The notes: a model not told the origin generated them from the letters alone. Counted from the stretch's first letter, positions 55,883-64,000 are shown. The stretch: DNA of 64,000 nt from Zhengella sedimenti (GCF_046506625.1 NZ_JBKFFP010000001.1:372001-436000); one strand, 5' to 3'. Numbers and translations: made by a program.

Positions 55883-56743
55883 TCAGTGCGAAAGTGTCTC
55901 GCGGAACAGGCAGATGCCGTTGTCGATGACCTTCCTGTCGCCGGCATGGGCGCGAAACGACACCTGATTGCCGTCCCGCCAGATCTCCAGCGTGAAGGAT
56001 TCGCCCGGAAAGACCGGGCCGGTGAAGCGGCAATCCATCGACGTGACCGGATTGAGAACGGGATCGCCGAGCCGCATCAGCGCGCGGCAGATGTGCCCAT
56101 AGGTCGACAGGCCGTGCAGGATGGGCCTTTCGAAACCCGCCGCACGGGCAAAATCCGGATCGACATGCAGCGGATTGTAATCGCCGGACAGCCGGTAGAT
56201 CAGGGCCGCCTGGGGCAGGGTCGCCACCCGGACGACCTGATCGGGCGAACGCTCGGGCAGGATCCAGGGGACCGGCGCGGGAAGGCTGGGGCCGCCAAGC
56301 CCGCCATCTCCGCGGCAGAATGCCGTCTGGGTGACGGTGGCCAGCCGGCGGCCTGTCGGCTTCTCCACGATTTCCCGTTCGCTGACCACAAGGCTGCCGC
56401 GCCCCGGCCCCTTGTCATGGATCGCCACGATCTTCGGCTTCGCGGTCACGGTCGCGGCGACCGGCAGGGTGTCATGAATGACGAACCGCTCCGAACCATG
56501 CACCGTTCGCAGGAAGTCGAGGCCCGGTTCGAGATCGCGATACCAGAAGCCCGGATAGGCCAGCGTCACGGCCATGGACGGGATCGCGACGAGATCCTTC
56601 TCGTAGCTGAGGCGCAGTTCCTGCGCATCGAGGGGATCGCAACCGGCTCCGACGCCCAGCGCATAGAGGATCGTATCGCGCTCCGTATAGGTGTGCTCGA
56701 ACTCCGGGAACTCGAAGGCGAGCAGATCGTCATAAGCGGTCAT
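55883..56743 (-). CDS. MaoC-like (R)-2-enoyl-CoA hydratase, double hot-dog
   Basis: 286 residues. The N-terminal hot-dog half holds TERDTILYALGVGAG, and the C-terminal half the hydratase-2 motif YRLSGDYNPLHVDPDFARAA with catalytic Asp and His, followed by RPILHGLSTYGHICRALM. This two-half form resembles the hydratase-2 part of eukaryotic multifunctional enzyme 2 and hydrates enoyl-CoA to (R)-3-hydroxyacyl-CoA. Its ATG overlaps the SDR stop by one base, so an enoyl-CoA hydration then oxidation pair is likely. Last gene of the CoA-ester operon. Confidence 0.89.
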   Translation of the reverse strand: MTAYDDLLAFEFPEFEHTYTERDTILYALGVGAGCDPLDAQELRLSYEKDLVAIPSMAVTLAYPGFWYRDLEPGLDFLRTVHGSERFVIHDTLPVAATVTAKPKIVAIHDKGPGRGSLVVSEREIVEKPTGRRLATVTQTAFCRGDGGLGGPSLPAPVPWILPERSPDQVVRVATLPQAALIYRLSGDYNPLHVDPDFARAAGFERPILHGLSTYGHICRALMRLGDPVLNPVTSMDCRFTGPVFPGESFTLEIWRDGNQVSFRAHAGDRKVIDNGICLFRETLSH

Positions 56744-57543
56744 CAACGCGAGACCCGGACAGCCCGCCCCAGCGAATAGCCGGCGTCCACGGTCATGAAC
56801 TGCCCGGTCATCCTGCGTGCGTCGAGAGCCAGAAAGGCCGCCGCATCGGCGATATCCTCCGGCGAGCAGACCGTTTCCAGCGCCGAGGCCGCGGCGAAGT
56901 TCTCGCGGATCGCCTTGAACTGCGCATCGTCCATGCCGTTCAGGAACCAGCCGCTGTCGATGAGGCCGGGCAGCACGGCATTGACCCGGACGCGCGGCGC
57001 CAGCAGCCGGGCGAGCGCCAGGGTGAGGGCATTGAGCGCGCCCTTCGAGGCCACATAGGCGAGCGAACTTCCGTTTCCGTTGACGCCGGCGATGGAGGAG
57101 ATCGTCACGATGGCGCCCTGGCCGGACCGTTCCAGGTGCGGCGCGGCGGCACGGGCAAGCTGATGCACGCCAAGCACATTGGTGGCATAGACCCGCTGGA
57201 AGTCTTCCGCGTTCTGGCCTTCGAGATCCGTCAGGGACGTGAACTGCGTGGTTCCCGCGCTGCAGACGAGAATGTCGAGCCGGCCCCACGTGTCCACGAT
57301 TTCCGCTACCATGCTGCGGCAGTCGGCGTCGCTGGCAACATCACCCTGCAGGGCCAGGGCTTCGCCACCCGCGTCGCGGCAGGCCGCCACCACCGATCCG
57401 GCCGCCTCACCGCTCCTGCGGTAGTTGACCGCCACGCGGCATCCACGCTGCGCGAGCCTGAGCGCCGTCGCGGCGCCGACCCCGGTTCCGCCGCCCGAGA
57501 CGAGGGCGACAGCGCCGCCCGCCGTGTTTTCCTCCCCTGCCAT
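56743..57543 (-). CDS. SDR-family oxidoreductase (3-hydroxyacyl-CoA or 3-oxoacyl reductase-like)
   Basis: 266 residues. Cofactor motif appears as LVSGGGTGVGAATALRLA, a variant of TGxxxGIG; LVCSAGTTQ replaces the usual NNAG; the catalytic Ser (ISSIAG) and YVASK are intact. NYRRSGE after the second strand suggests NADP. With MaoC it likely handles the 3-hydroxyacyl-CoA step. I chose the ATG at 57543; a GTG two codons earlier overlaps the livF stop. Confidence 0.88.
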   Translation of the reverse strand: MAGEENTAGGAVALVSGGGTGVGAATALRLAQRGCRVAVNYRRSGEAAGSVVAACRDAGGEALALQGDVASDADCRSMVAEIVDTWGRLDILVCSAGTTQFTSLTDLEGQNAEDFQRVYATNVLGVHQLARAAAPHLERSGQGAIVTISSIAGVNGNGSSLAYVASKGALNALTLALARLLAPRVRVNAVLPGLIDSGWFLNGMDDAQFKAIRENFAAASALETVCSPEDIADAAAFLALDARRMTGQFMTVDAGYSLGRAVRVSR

Positions 57544-57545
57544 GA

Positions 57546-58262
57546 TCACAGCCCCATGTAAGCCGACTGGATCGCCGGGTCGCCGGACAGTTCGGCGGAT
57601 GGCGCGGTGCGGACGATCGCGCCATGGTCGAGAACATAGGCGCGGTCCGAGACGCCCAGTGCCTCCTGGACATTCTGTTCCACAAGGACGATGGTCAGCC
57701 CCTTCTTGCGGGCCAGTTCACGGACGAGTTCGAAGACCTGATGGACCAGTTTCGGCGAAAGGCCGACCGAGGGTTCATCGAGCATGATGAGCTGCGGCTG
57801 GCTCATGACCGCGCGCGCAATGGCGCACATCTGGCGCTCGCCGCCGGACAGCGACCCGGCCCACTGGCCCTGGCGCTGCCGGAGGATCGGGAACAGTTCC
57901 ATGACCTCGTCGAGCATCTGGCCGAAGCGCGGCGAGCCGCGCTGGTTGAAACCACCCATTTCGAGGTTTTCGCGAACCGTCATGAAGGGGAACAGGCGGC
58001 CGCCCTCGGGCACGAGCGCAAGGCCCCTGGCGGGAAGCTCATGGGCGGCCATGCGGGTGATGTCGAGATCGCCGAGCATGATCGTGCCCTCGCGCGCCGG
58101 ATTGACGCCCGCGATCGTGTTGAGGAGCGTTGTCTTGCCGGCGCCGTTGGCGCCGACAATGGCGACAACCTCGCCGGCCGCTGCATCAATGTCGATTCCC
58201 TCGATCACGGTCGCCTGACCGTATCCGGCGTGCAGGTTGCGGACTGTCAGGGATATGCTCAT
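57546..58262 (-). CDS. livF: Liv-type ABC importer ATP-binding protein LivF
   Basis: 238 residues: Walker A GANGAGKTT (37-45), LVPEGGRLFPFMTVRENLEM typical of LivF, signature LSGGERQMCAIARAVMSQP and Walker B LIMLDEPSVGLSP. Second ATPase of the high-affinity amide/branched-chain amino acid family (HAAT). Overlaps livG by four bases (ATGA). In this context the substrate is more probably a carboxylic acid degraded through CoA esters than leucine. Confidence 0.93.
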   Translation of the reverse strand: MSISLTVRNLHAGYGQATVIEGIDIDAAAGEVVAIVGANGAGKTTLLNTIAGVNPAREGTIMLGDLDITRMAAHELPARGLALVPEGGRLFPFMTVRENLEMGGFNQRGSPRFGQMLDEVMELFPILRQRQGQWAGSLSGGERQMCAIARAVMSQPQLIMLDEPSVGLSPKLVHQVFELVRELARKKGLTIVLVEQNVQEALGVSDRAYVLDHGAIVRTAPSAELSGDPAIQSAYMGL

Positions 58263-58984
58263 GCGTCCTGCCTCCCAAGATAGGCTTCGACCACGTGGGG
58301 GTCCGACAGCACTTCGTCGGGCGATCCGTCGGCGATCAGCCGGCCGAAGTCGAGGACGATGACGCGGCTCTGGAACGCCCGCACAACCTTCAGGTTATGC
58401 TCGATCACCATGATGGTCAGCCCCTCGCCATTGAGTTTGCGGACGAGGTCGATGACGCTCTCCACCTCCTTCTGGTTCAGTCCCGCCATGACCTCGTCAA
58501 GGAGGAGGACCGAACAGTCCAGCGCCAGGGCTCGGGCGATTTCCAGCCGGCGGCGCTCGCTCAGCGTCAGCGTGCCGGCCTTGATGCCGGCGCGTGCGCC
58601 AAGGCCGACCATGTCGAGCACATGCATGGCATAGTCGGCCGCCTCGGAAAGGTTCTGCCGCTTCAGGAAGGCGCCGACCATGGCGTTCTCAAGCGTCGTC
58701 AGCGTCGTCAGCGTCTTGGATATCTGGAAGGTCCTGCCGAGACCCAGCTTGGCCCGGGCATGGGGCCTGAGCCCGGAAATGTCCGTCCCGTTGAAGATCA
58801 CGCGCCCGGCGCTTGGCGGATACTGGCCGGTGACAAGGTTGAACATTGTCGTCTTGCCAGCTCCGTTCGGGCCGATGATCGAGAGCAGATCGCCCTTGCG
58901 CAGCTCGAACGAAACATCGTTGACCGCCACCAGGCCGCCAAAACGGCGGGTGAGGTTTTCGACCGAAAGCACGAATTCGCTCAT
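58259..58984 (-). CDS. livG: Liv-type ABC importer ATP-binding protein LivG
   Basis: 241 residues. Walker A GPNGAGKTT (38-46) and Walker B VLLLDEVMAGLNQ are normal, but the ABC signature reads LTLSERRRLEIARAL, where most LivG proteins have LSYGQQRRLEIARAL, so both the Gly and Gln of the canonical motif are missing. That may mark a specialised subfamily. The C terminus has the LivG-type VIEHNLKVVRAFQSRVIVLD and GSPDEVLSDPHVVEAYLG. Overlaps livM and livF by four bases each. Confidence 0.91.
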   Translation of the reverse strand: MSEFVLSVENLTRRFGGLVAVNDVSFELRKGDLLSIIGPNGAGKTTMFNLVTGQYPPSAGRVIFNGTDISGLRPHARAKLGLGRTFQISKTLTTLTTLENAMVGAFLKRQNLSEAADYAMHVLDMVGLGARAGIKAGTLTLSERRRLEIARALALDCSVLLLDEVMAGLNQKEVESVIDLVRKLNGEGLTIMVIEHNLKVVRAFQSRVIVLDFGRLIADGSPDEVLSDPHVVEAYLGRQDA

Positions 58985-60027
58985 TGACGCGCCCCCCTTC
59001 GGCGTTCCCAGAGGCCCTGCATCGCACCGAAGATGCCGCGGCGCATGAAGAGCGAGAAGATGACGAGCAATCCGCCGAGGATGAGCAGGTTGATACCGGG
59101 GATCGTGCCGCCGAGCGTTGCCCGCAGGTAGGATTCCAGCGGAATGATCAGCAATGCGCCGAGCAGGGGCCCATACAGCGTGCCGACACCGCCAATCAGC
59201 GCGATCAGCAGGAACTTCACGCCGATGTCCTGGATGCTGAGAACCGTCGGCGGATCGACGAAGCGCAGATACATGGCGAAGAGCGAGCCGCCGACGCCGG
59301 TCAGCGCGGCACTGATGGCCATGCCGGTGAGCTTGACCTTCAGCACGTCGATGCCGGCGGCACGTGCCGCGTCCTCGTCCAGGTGCACCGCCTGCAGATA
59401 GTATCCCAGTCGCCCGCGCAGCACGAAGGCGGCCACGAGAAGGCTGACAAGAAGGAAACCGAACATGATGACGGCATAGGGCAGCCGGCTGGTGAAGACC
59501 ATGTTCTCCAGTCCCGCCTTGAACGGCAGAAGCATGCCGCGCGGCCCGCCGGTGATCCCGTCGAAATAGGTTGCCAGCACGAACGCCACCTCGTTGAGGG
59601 CCAGCGTCGCGATGGCGAAGAACGGTCCCTTGAGGCGGAAGGTCGGCCAGGAAACGGCGACGGCGACCATGGCCGCGAGAATCATGCCGGGAATCAGCGA
59701 AAGCCAGGGAGAGATCTGCCAATGGAAATACAGATTCGCCGTCGTGTATGCGCCGATGGCGAAAAACACGCCGTGACCCAGCGAGAACTGGCCGCCGAAT
59801 CCGCCGATGATGTTCCAGCTCGTCGACAGCGCGGCGAACAGGAAGGTGTAGGCCATCATGTTCAGGATGAACGGATCGCCGCGGAAGATGACGAGGAACA
59901 CGGCGAAGAACAGCCCGATGGCCGCAATCCGTCCGGCTTCCGTGCCGAAGGTGGTGACCTTCGGACCGCCGGTTGCACCTTTTCCGGCAAGGCCGGCCGG
60001 CAATGCCTGAATATCAGTCTTGCTCAC
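58981..60027 (-). CDS. livM: Liv-type ABC importer permease LivM
   Basis: 348 residues, eight or more predicted helices. YTFLFAALSTSWNIIGGFGG and FSLGHGVFFAIGAYTTANLY are LivM hallmarks; IDVLKVKLTGMAISAALTGVGG is the cytoplasmic coupling region. The GTG at 60027 has AGGAGG about 10 bases upstream and lies within the end of livH (14-base overlap). An alternative in-frame start upstream at 60054 is deeper inside livH. Confidence 0.92.
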   Translation of the reverse strand: MSKTDIQALPAGLAGKGATGGPKVTTFGTEAGRIAAIGLFFAVFLVIFRGDPFILNMMAYTFLFAALSTSWNIIGGFGGQFSLGHGVFFAIGAYTTANLYFHWQISPWLSLIPGMILAAMVAVAVSWPTFRLKGPFFAIATLALNEVAFVLATYFDGITGGPRGMLLPFKAGLENMVFTSRLPYAVIMFGFLLVSLLVAAFVLRGRLGYYLQAVHLDEDAARAAGIDVLKVKLTGMAISAALTGVGGSLFAMYLRFVDPPTVLSIQDIGVKFLLIALIGGVGTLYGPLLGALLIIPLESYLRATLGGTIPGINLLILGGLLVIFSLFMRRGIFGAMQGLWERRRGARQ

Positions 60028-60904
60028 GGAGACCGACCTCCTCTGCGCCAGCAATTCCGAACAGGCCGCCCGGCCGGACGATCAGAACCGCAATGAAAAC
60101 CAGGAACCAGATGGCATGCTTGAGTTCGGGGTTGAGATAATAGCCCGCGAAGGCCTCGATGAGCCCGATGATGAAGCCGCCGAAGAAGGCGCCCCAGACG
60201 CTGCCGAGACCGCCGAGGACCACCACGGCGAAGGCCGCAAGGATGAAGTTTCCGCCGATCTGCGGCGACAGCGTGTAGATCGGGGCCAGGAGCACGCCGG
60301 CAAGGCCGGCCAGGGCGGACCCCACGCCGAACGTCAGCATGAAGGCCAGTTCCACGTTGATGCCCATCAGCCGCGCCGAGCGGCGGTCCTGCGTGACCGC
60401 GCGCACGGCCTTGCCGTACATGGTGCTGTGCAGGAACCAGTTTGCACCGACGGCGACCAGGATCACCATGATCAGCACGATCAGCCGGGACAGGCTGATA
60501 TTGATGTCGTCGAAGGAAAGGACGACCCGGGACACCTCGCTGTGGACCGAGTAACCGGTGCCGCGCGTAATGGCCAGGACGATGTTCTGGAACAGGATCA
60601 GCAGGCCGAACGTGGCGAAGATCTGCATCGAGGGTTCGTTCTGCAACGGCTGCAGCACGAAGCGCTGGATGATGACGCCCAGAACGAAGAGGCACGGTAC
60701 CACGACCAGCGCCGAGAGATAGGGATCGAGCCCGAGCAGATACCAGCTCAGATAGGCGCCATACATGCCGAGCATGACAAGTTCGCCCTGGGCGAAATTG
60801 ACGATCCGGACGACGCCGAAGATCAGGTTCAGCCCCATGCTGACGAGGCCGTAGATCCCGCCAAGAAGCAGGCCCACGATAACGATGTTCAGGAATGCCT
60901 CCAT
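60014..60904 (-). CDS. livH: Liv-type ABC importer permease LivH
   Basis: 296 residues with about eight helices. GLLLGGIYGLVSMGLNLIFG and VRIVNFAQGELVMLGMYGAY are the classical LivH N-terminal region; GKAVRAVTQDRRSARLMGIN is the ATPase-contact loop. It lies downstream of the binding-protein gene, separated by a hairpin, and overlaps livM by 14 bases. Confidence 0.94.
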   Translation of the reverse strand: MEAFLNIVIVGLLLGGIYGLVSMGLNLIFGVVRIVNFAQGELVMLGMYGAYLSWYLLGLDPYLSALVVVPCLFVLGVIIQRFVLQPLQNEPSMQIFATFGLLILFQNIVLAITRGTGYSVHSEVSRVVLSFDDINISLSRLIVLIMVILVAVGANWFLHSTMYGKAVRAVTQDRRSARLMGINVELAFMLTFGVGSALAGLAGVLLAPIYTLSPQIGGNFILAAFAVVVLGGLGSVWGAFFGGFIIGLIEAFAGYYLNPELKHAIWFLVFIAVLIVRPGGLFGIAGAEEVGLREQD

Positions 60905-60930
60905 GGCAGAGCCTCTCCTTGCAGAATGCC

Positions 60931-60958
60931 GCGGCGGTCCCCGGCCGGGGGCCGCCGC
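60931..60958 (-). terminator. Very strong intercistronic hairpin between the binding-protein gene and livH
   Basis: Outer arms GCGGCGG / CCGCCGC enclose CCCC-GGCC-GGGG with one G-T pair, giving a 12-bp stem and a 4-base loop. It lies 17 bases after the binding-protein stop and has no T-run. Confidence 0.72.
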
Positions 60959-60975
60959 GCTTTCCGTCAGCCTGT

Positions 60976-62199
60976 TCAGTTGCCGATGTTCACCATCTTG
61001 TTGTCCCCTGCCGCATCGTCAGGGAACACGGTGACCTGTTTTCCGCCCTGCCACTGGATGACGGTCGGATAGGCGCGCTGGTTCTGCTTGTTTTCATCGA
61101 ACTTGGCGCCGAAGCCGGTCTCGTAGGTCCGCAGCGGCTCATCGAAGCTGCCAAGGACACCGCCCACGGCTTCCGGCTCGGCGCTGCCGGCCTTGTTGAT
61201 GGCCTGCGCCATGATCTTGAAGCCGACAAAGGCCGCCATGCTCTGCGGCGCGATCGGATCCTCTCCATACTTGGCGCGGTAGGCTTCCAGATAGGCTTTC
61301 GATCCCGGACCGTAGTCTTCGGAAATGTCCGGCCGCGGGTAGGAAACGACGAGAAGGCCCTCGACACCGTCGGCGCCCATGGCCTCGAGCGTTTCCTTGG
61401 TGTCGCCGGTGCCGACGAAGACGGTCGCCTTCGGCTTGAAGCCCTGGTCACGGGCGGTGCGCAGCAGCAGGTTGCCGTCCGGCACGTAGCCCGTCTGCAC
61501 CCAGATGTCCGGGTTCGCATCGCGGGCGCGCAGCACCGAATCGGTCAGGTCGATCGACTTGTAGCTGTGGGCGCCGATGCCGAGCACCTTCACGCCGGCC
61601 GCCTCGAGCCTTTCCTTCTGATGCTCCGCGATGGACGTACCGTAGACCGATTCCTCGTGTTCCAGCCAGACAGTCAGGTCGCCCGGCTGCTTGCCAAGCT
61701 TCGGTGCCAGGGAATTGAGGATGAGGTCGATCGACACGTCGGCGAAGGAAACCGAATAGGGACCGGACCGGACGAAATTCGGCAGGCCGCGTTCGGTCAG
61801 GTTGGTCGCCAGCGCGTTGGTGTCCCAATAGAGCTTGTTGTAGTTGAGCGCTGTCTCGCTGGCCGCGCCGGCCACGGCGCTCAGATAGGTGCCGATGAAG
61901 GCGTCGGCATTCTCGCGCGTCGCCAGGCGTTCCACCGCCGCAATGCCTTCCTGCGGATTGGTGGCGTCGCCTTTCAGGATCTCGACCTGCCTGCCGAGGA
62001 TGCCGCCGGCCTTGTTGACCGCGTCGGCGGCCAGTTCGTAACCCCTGTTCACCTCGCCGCCATAGAGGGCAAGCGGACCGGAATAGGGATTGATCGTCCC
62101 GACCTTGAAGGTCTCCTGTGCCATGGCGGTGCCACCGGCGGCGAGGCAAAGCGCCATGGCGGCGCCGGCCAGTGCTGCACGTCTCGTCAGTTTCATCAT
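60976..62199 (-). CDS. Liv-type ABC importer substrate-binding protein
   Basis: 407 residues, with a signal peptide that contains Arg-Arg (KLTRRAALAGAAMALCLAAG), so it could be Sec- or Tat-exported. Mature N terminus ETFKVGTINPYSGPLALYGG and EVNRGYELAADAVNKAGGIL match type I binding proteins (LivK, amide and aromatic acid receptors). The tandem ATGs at 62199 and 62196 follow GGGAGG. Placed between the DUF35 and livH genes. The neighbours argue for a hydrophobic or cyclic carboxylic acid as ligand. Confidence 0.91.
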   Translation of the reverse strand: MMKLTRRAALAGAAMALCLAAGGTAMAQETFKVGTINPYSGPLALYGGEVNRGYELAADAVNKAGGILGRQVEILKGDATNPQEGIAAVERLATRENADAFIGTYLSAVAGAASETALNYNKLYWDTNALATNLTERGLPNFVRSGPYSVSFADVSIDLILNSLAPKLGKQPGDLTVWLEHEESVYGTSIAEHQKERLEAAGVKVLGIGAHSYKSIDLTDSVLRARDANPDIWVQTGYVPDGNLLLRTARDQGFKPKATVFVGTGDTKETLEAMGADGVEGLLVVSYPRPDISEDYGPGSKAYLEAYRAKYGEDPIAPQSMAAFVGFKIMAQAINKAGSAEPEAVGGVLGSFDEPLRTYETGFGAKFDENKQNQRAYPTVIQWQGGKQVTVFPDDAAGDNKMVNIGN

Positions 62200-62243
62200 C
62201 GTATTTCCTCCCTTGATGCGCCCCTTCGGGGCAGGTGTCATGA

Positions 62244-62666
62244 TTACCCGCTGCCGGTCGCGTCCCCGGTCAGTCGAAATCTCGGCAGTTGCCGGTCCAT
62301 GTCCTCCTGGAAGACCAGCGTGACGCGTCTGCCCACGACATCCGTGCCGTCAGGCAAGTCGACAATGTTGGTGATAAGCCGCGGCCCTTCGTCGAGATCG
62401 ACAAGGGCCACGTTGTAGGGAACCCGGTCCCTGTACCGGGGATCGAAGGCCACGTGGAAAACCACCCAGCTGTGAACCGTAGCCTCGCCGGACGCAGGCC
62501 TCCATTCGTGGTCATCCGACCAGCAGCGCGGACATTCCGTGCGCGCCGGCAACCAGTTGTTGCCGCATTGGCGGCAATGCTGGAATGTCAGCCGCCGTTC
62601 CTCGAGCGCTGCGCGATAGACCTCCTGGGGCGTTTCGCCCGGCGCTTGCGCGCCCGCGCGGCTCAT
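62244..62666 (-). CDS. Zn-ribbon OB-fold protein (DUF35 family)
   Basis: 140 residues. A four-cysteine zinc ribbon, HCRQCGNNWLPARTECPRCW, is followed by an OB-fold (TVHSWVVFHVAFDPRYRDRV and VALVDLDEGPRLITNIVDLP). DUF35 proteins act as obligate partners of thiolase-like enzymes, including acetyl-CoA acetyltransferases and the Ltp2-type retro-aldolases of steroid side-chain degradation. Its ATG overlaps the thiolase-like gene stop by four bases, supporting a complex with that protein. Confidence 0.9.
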   Translation of the reverse strand: MSRAGAQAPGETPQEVYRAALEERRLTFQHCRQCGNNWLPARTECPRCWSDDHEWRPASGEATVHSWVVFHVAFDPRYRDRVPYNVALVDLDEGPRLITNIVDLPDGTDVVGRRVTLVFQEDMDRQLPRFRLTGDATGSG

Positions 62667-63787
62667 TGGCCCAGGATCAGCGTCGAATGCGTATGCATGA
62701 TCCCTCCCTGGTTGCTGACAATGCACTTGGCGGCGCCCTTGACCTGGCTCGTGGACTGGCCGCGCATCTGGCGCACGCCTTCCAGGACGAGTTGCAGGCC
62801 GGGCATGCCGGTTTCCGAAAGCAGGCCGCCGGCAGTGTTCAGCGGCAATGCGCCACCGGCACCGAAACCGCCGCCCAGCGCCATCTCCGTCAGGGCTTCC
62901 CGGCTGCCGAACCCGTAGGATTCCAGCGTCATGGCCACCGTGACGGTGAAACAGTCGTAGATCTGCGCGCAGTCGATGTCGGCGGGCTTGATCCCGGCCA
63001 TGCGGAAGGCGGTCTGCGCCGAAACATCGGCGCGGGTCCGCGTCAGGTCGCCCCGCAGCGTCACGTCGGAGGAGCTGTTGCCCTGTCCGAAGCCGAGAAC
63101 CGGCACCGGCGCGGGGACCCCCAGTTCGCGGGCCTTCCTTTCCGACATCACGACCACGGCCGCGGCACCGTCGGAAATGAGGCAGCAATCGTCTCGGCGC
63201 AGCGGCTCCACCACCCAGGGTGCGGCGGCATAGGTTTCGGCATCCAGAGGCACGCGCAACTGGGCATTCGGGTTTGCAGCGCCATGGGCGCGGCAGGCAA
63301 TCGCGATTTCCCGGAACAGGTCTTCTGCGCCGGAGAATTCGTGGAAGTAGCGCCGCGCGATCATGGCATAGCCGGCGACCACGCTGGACCAGCCGAAATC
63401 CGCGGCATCGCCCCAGGGCTTCTCATAGGCCTGGCGGGTGCCGGTCTTGGGATTGTCGGCCAGCGAAACCAGCACGACCTCGCACTGGCCTGCCTCGATG
63501 GCCATGGCGGCAATGGCGATCATGGAGATGTTGGACGCGCCGCCCTGGTCGAACACGCCGCCGAAGCGCGGCTCCAGCCCCATGGCCTCGGCCAGGGTCT
63601 GGCCATACATCATTTCCACGCGGGATGTCGGCACCTTGACCAGCAATCCGTCGACGGCATCCTTCCCGATCCCGGCATCGGCAACGGCCTTGCGGCACGC
63701 CTCCATGTTGAGCGAGACGGTGGAGCGTCCCGGCAACTTGCCGAAGGCCGTCTGGCCGATCCCCGCAATGACAGCCCTGGCGCCCAT
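62663..63787 (-). CDS. Thiolase-like protein (SCP-x/Ltp2 group), probable CoA-ester carbon-carbon lyase
   Basis: 374 residues with the thiolase fold from end to end: VIAGIGQTAFGKLPG at the start and AAKCIVSNQGGIMHTHSTLI at the end. The segment that normally carries the nucleophilic Cys near residue 85-90 reads VFDQGGASNISMIAIAAMAI, without cysteine. IYDCFTVTVAMTLESYGF supplies the Tyr-Asp-x-Phe motif of the lipid-transfer (Ltp) group. Together with the DUF35 partner this suggests an Ltp2-like retro-aldolase rather than a thiolytic enzyme. Overlaps the CoA-transferase and DUF35 genes. Confidence 0.86.
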   Translation of the reverse strand: MGARAVIAGIGQTAFGKLPGRSTVSLNMEACRKAVADAGIGKDAVDGLLVKVPTSRVEMMYGQTLAEAMGLEPRFGGVFDQGGASNISMIAIAAMAIEAGQCEVVLVSLADNPKTGTRQAYEKPWGDAADFGWSSVVAGYAMIARRYFHEFSGAEDLFREIAIACRAHGAANPNAQLRVPLDAETYAAAPWVVEPLRRDDCCLISDGAAAVVVMSERKARELGVPAPVPVLGFGQGNSSSDVTLRGDLTRTRADVSAQTAFRMAGIKPADIDCAQIYDCFTVTVAMTLESYGFGSREALTEMALGGGFGAGGALPLNTAGGLLSETGMPGLQLVLEGVRQMRGQSTSQVKGAAKCIVSNQGGIMHTHSTLILGQ

Positions 63788-64000
63788 CAGATCGCCCCCT
63801 CCCCTTCGAGGTCTGCGATCTCCTGCGCGCTCAGGCCGAGCCAGTCGCCATAGACCAACCGGTTGTCCGCGCCCAGTTCCTTGCTGGGTTCAAGCGCCTC
63901 GATCGCCTGTCCGTCGTAACGCATGGGACTTGCGGGCAGGACGAGCCGGCCCAGCGACGGATGATCCACCTCGCGCAACATGCCGCGCGCATGCAGATGC
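63787..64000 (-). CDS. Class III (CaiB/BaiF) CoA-transferase, C-terminal end only
   Basis: The last 70 or so codons are in the window; the start is beyond position 64000. The visible end reads MLREVDHPSLGRLVLPASPMRYDGQ, then LSAQEIADLEGEGAI before the stop, a close match to the C terminus of family III CoA-transferases (hydrophobic strand plus LGLS-x-EEIA-x-L). It would form the CoA ester of the imported acid. Stop overlaps the thiolase-like start (TGATG), so it is in the same operon. Confidence 0.82.
   Translation of the reverse strand, partial: HLHARGMLREVDHPSLGRLVLPASPMRYDGQAIEALEPSKELGADNRLVYGDWLGLSAQEIADLEGEGAI

Noticed and set aside
58985..59722. Fusion of LivG with an upstream in-frame segment
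   Set aside because: The extra part is a shifted frame of livM. The ATGA overlap at 58981-58984 and the conserved LivG N terminus fix the start.

Overview
The window is a GC-rich (mid-60s percent by eye), densely coded stretch of an alphaproteobacterial chromosome, most likely order Hyphomicrobiales (Rhizobiales). The evidence is the mutS | maeB-glnD-murJ-trpS block, a RegB/RegA (ActS/ActR) redox pair, an MmcB-type repair protein, a perfect Irr-box palindrome in front of nfuA, and several TRAP and ABC uptake operons for organic acids and polyols. The genus cannot be fixed from sequence alone. I see no tRNA, rRNA, CRISPR array, insertion sequence or prophage, and no gene-free stretch longer than about 265 bases.

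Layout. 1-12 kb is housekeeping: partial mutS (-), then maeB, glnD, murJ, trpS, a UspA-like protein and nfuA (+), a bidirectional terminator, an L,D-transpeptidase lipoprotein (-), cueR and mmcB (+). 12-20 kb on the minus strand holds ynjBCD (ABC importer), hrpB, regB and regA. 20-30.5 kb is a catabolic locus. A GntR regulator and an Asp/Glu-racemase-family enzyme (+) diverge from a minus-strand run of a ThDP enzyme, an enolase-superfamily enzyme, a D-amino-acid dehydrogenase-like flavoprotein, the TRAP transporter DctPQM, a TauE/SafE exporter and a BASS-like membrane protein. 30.6-35.1 kb (+) is a DUF2892 protein with an RND efflux pair.

35-42.6 kb carries ugpBAEC (glycerol-3-phosphate or phosphodiester import), a LysR regulator, 6-phosphogluconate dehydrogenase and, divergently, gluconokinase. 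42.6-55.9 kb is an eleven-gene minus-strand operon facing a SorC-family regulator. It encodes an ABC carbohydrate importer, an SDR, a sn-glycerol-1-phosphate dehydrogenase homologue, a HAD phosphatase, an FGGY kinase, a GpsA-like dehydrogenase, a class II aldolase and a glycerate kinase, and looks like an unassigned polyol or glycerophosphate pathway. 55.9-64 kb (-) is a CoA-ester pathway: a CoA-transferase (cut by the window end), a thiolase-like protein lacking the usual cysteine, a DUF35 partner, a Liv-type ABC importer, an SDR and a MaoC hydratase.

Themes. Three of the loci pair importer, regulator or exporter with enzymes for one unknown substrate class. All five solute-binding-protein genes are followed at once by a GC-rich hairpin before the next gene of their operon. 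Many neighbouring genes overlap by 1-14 bases, so translational coupling is common.
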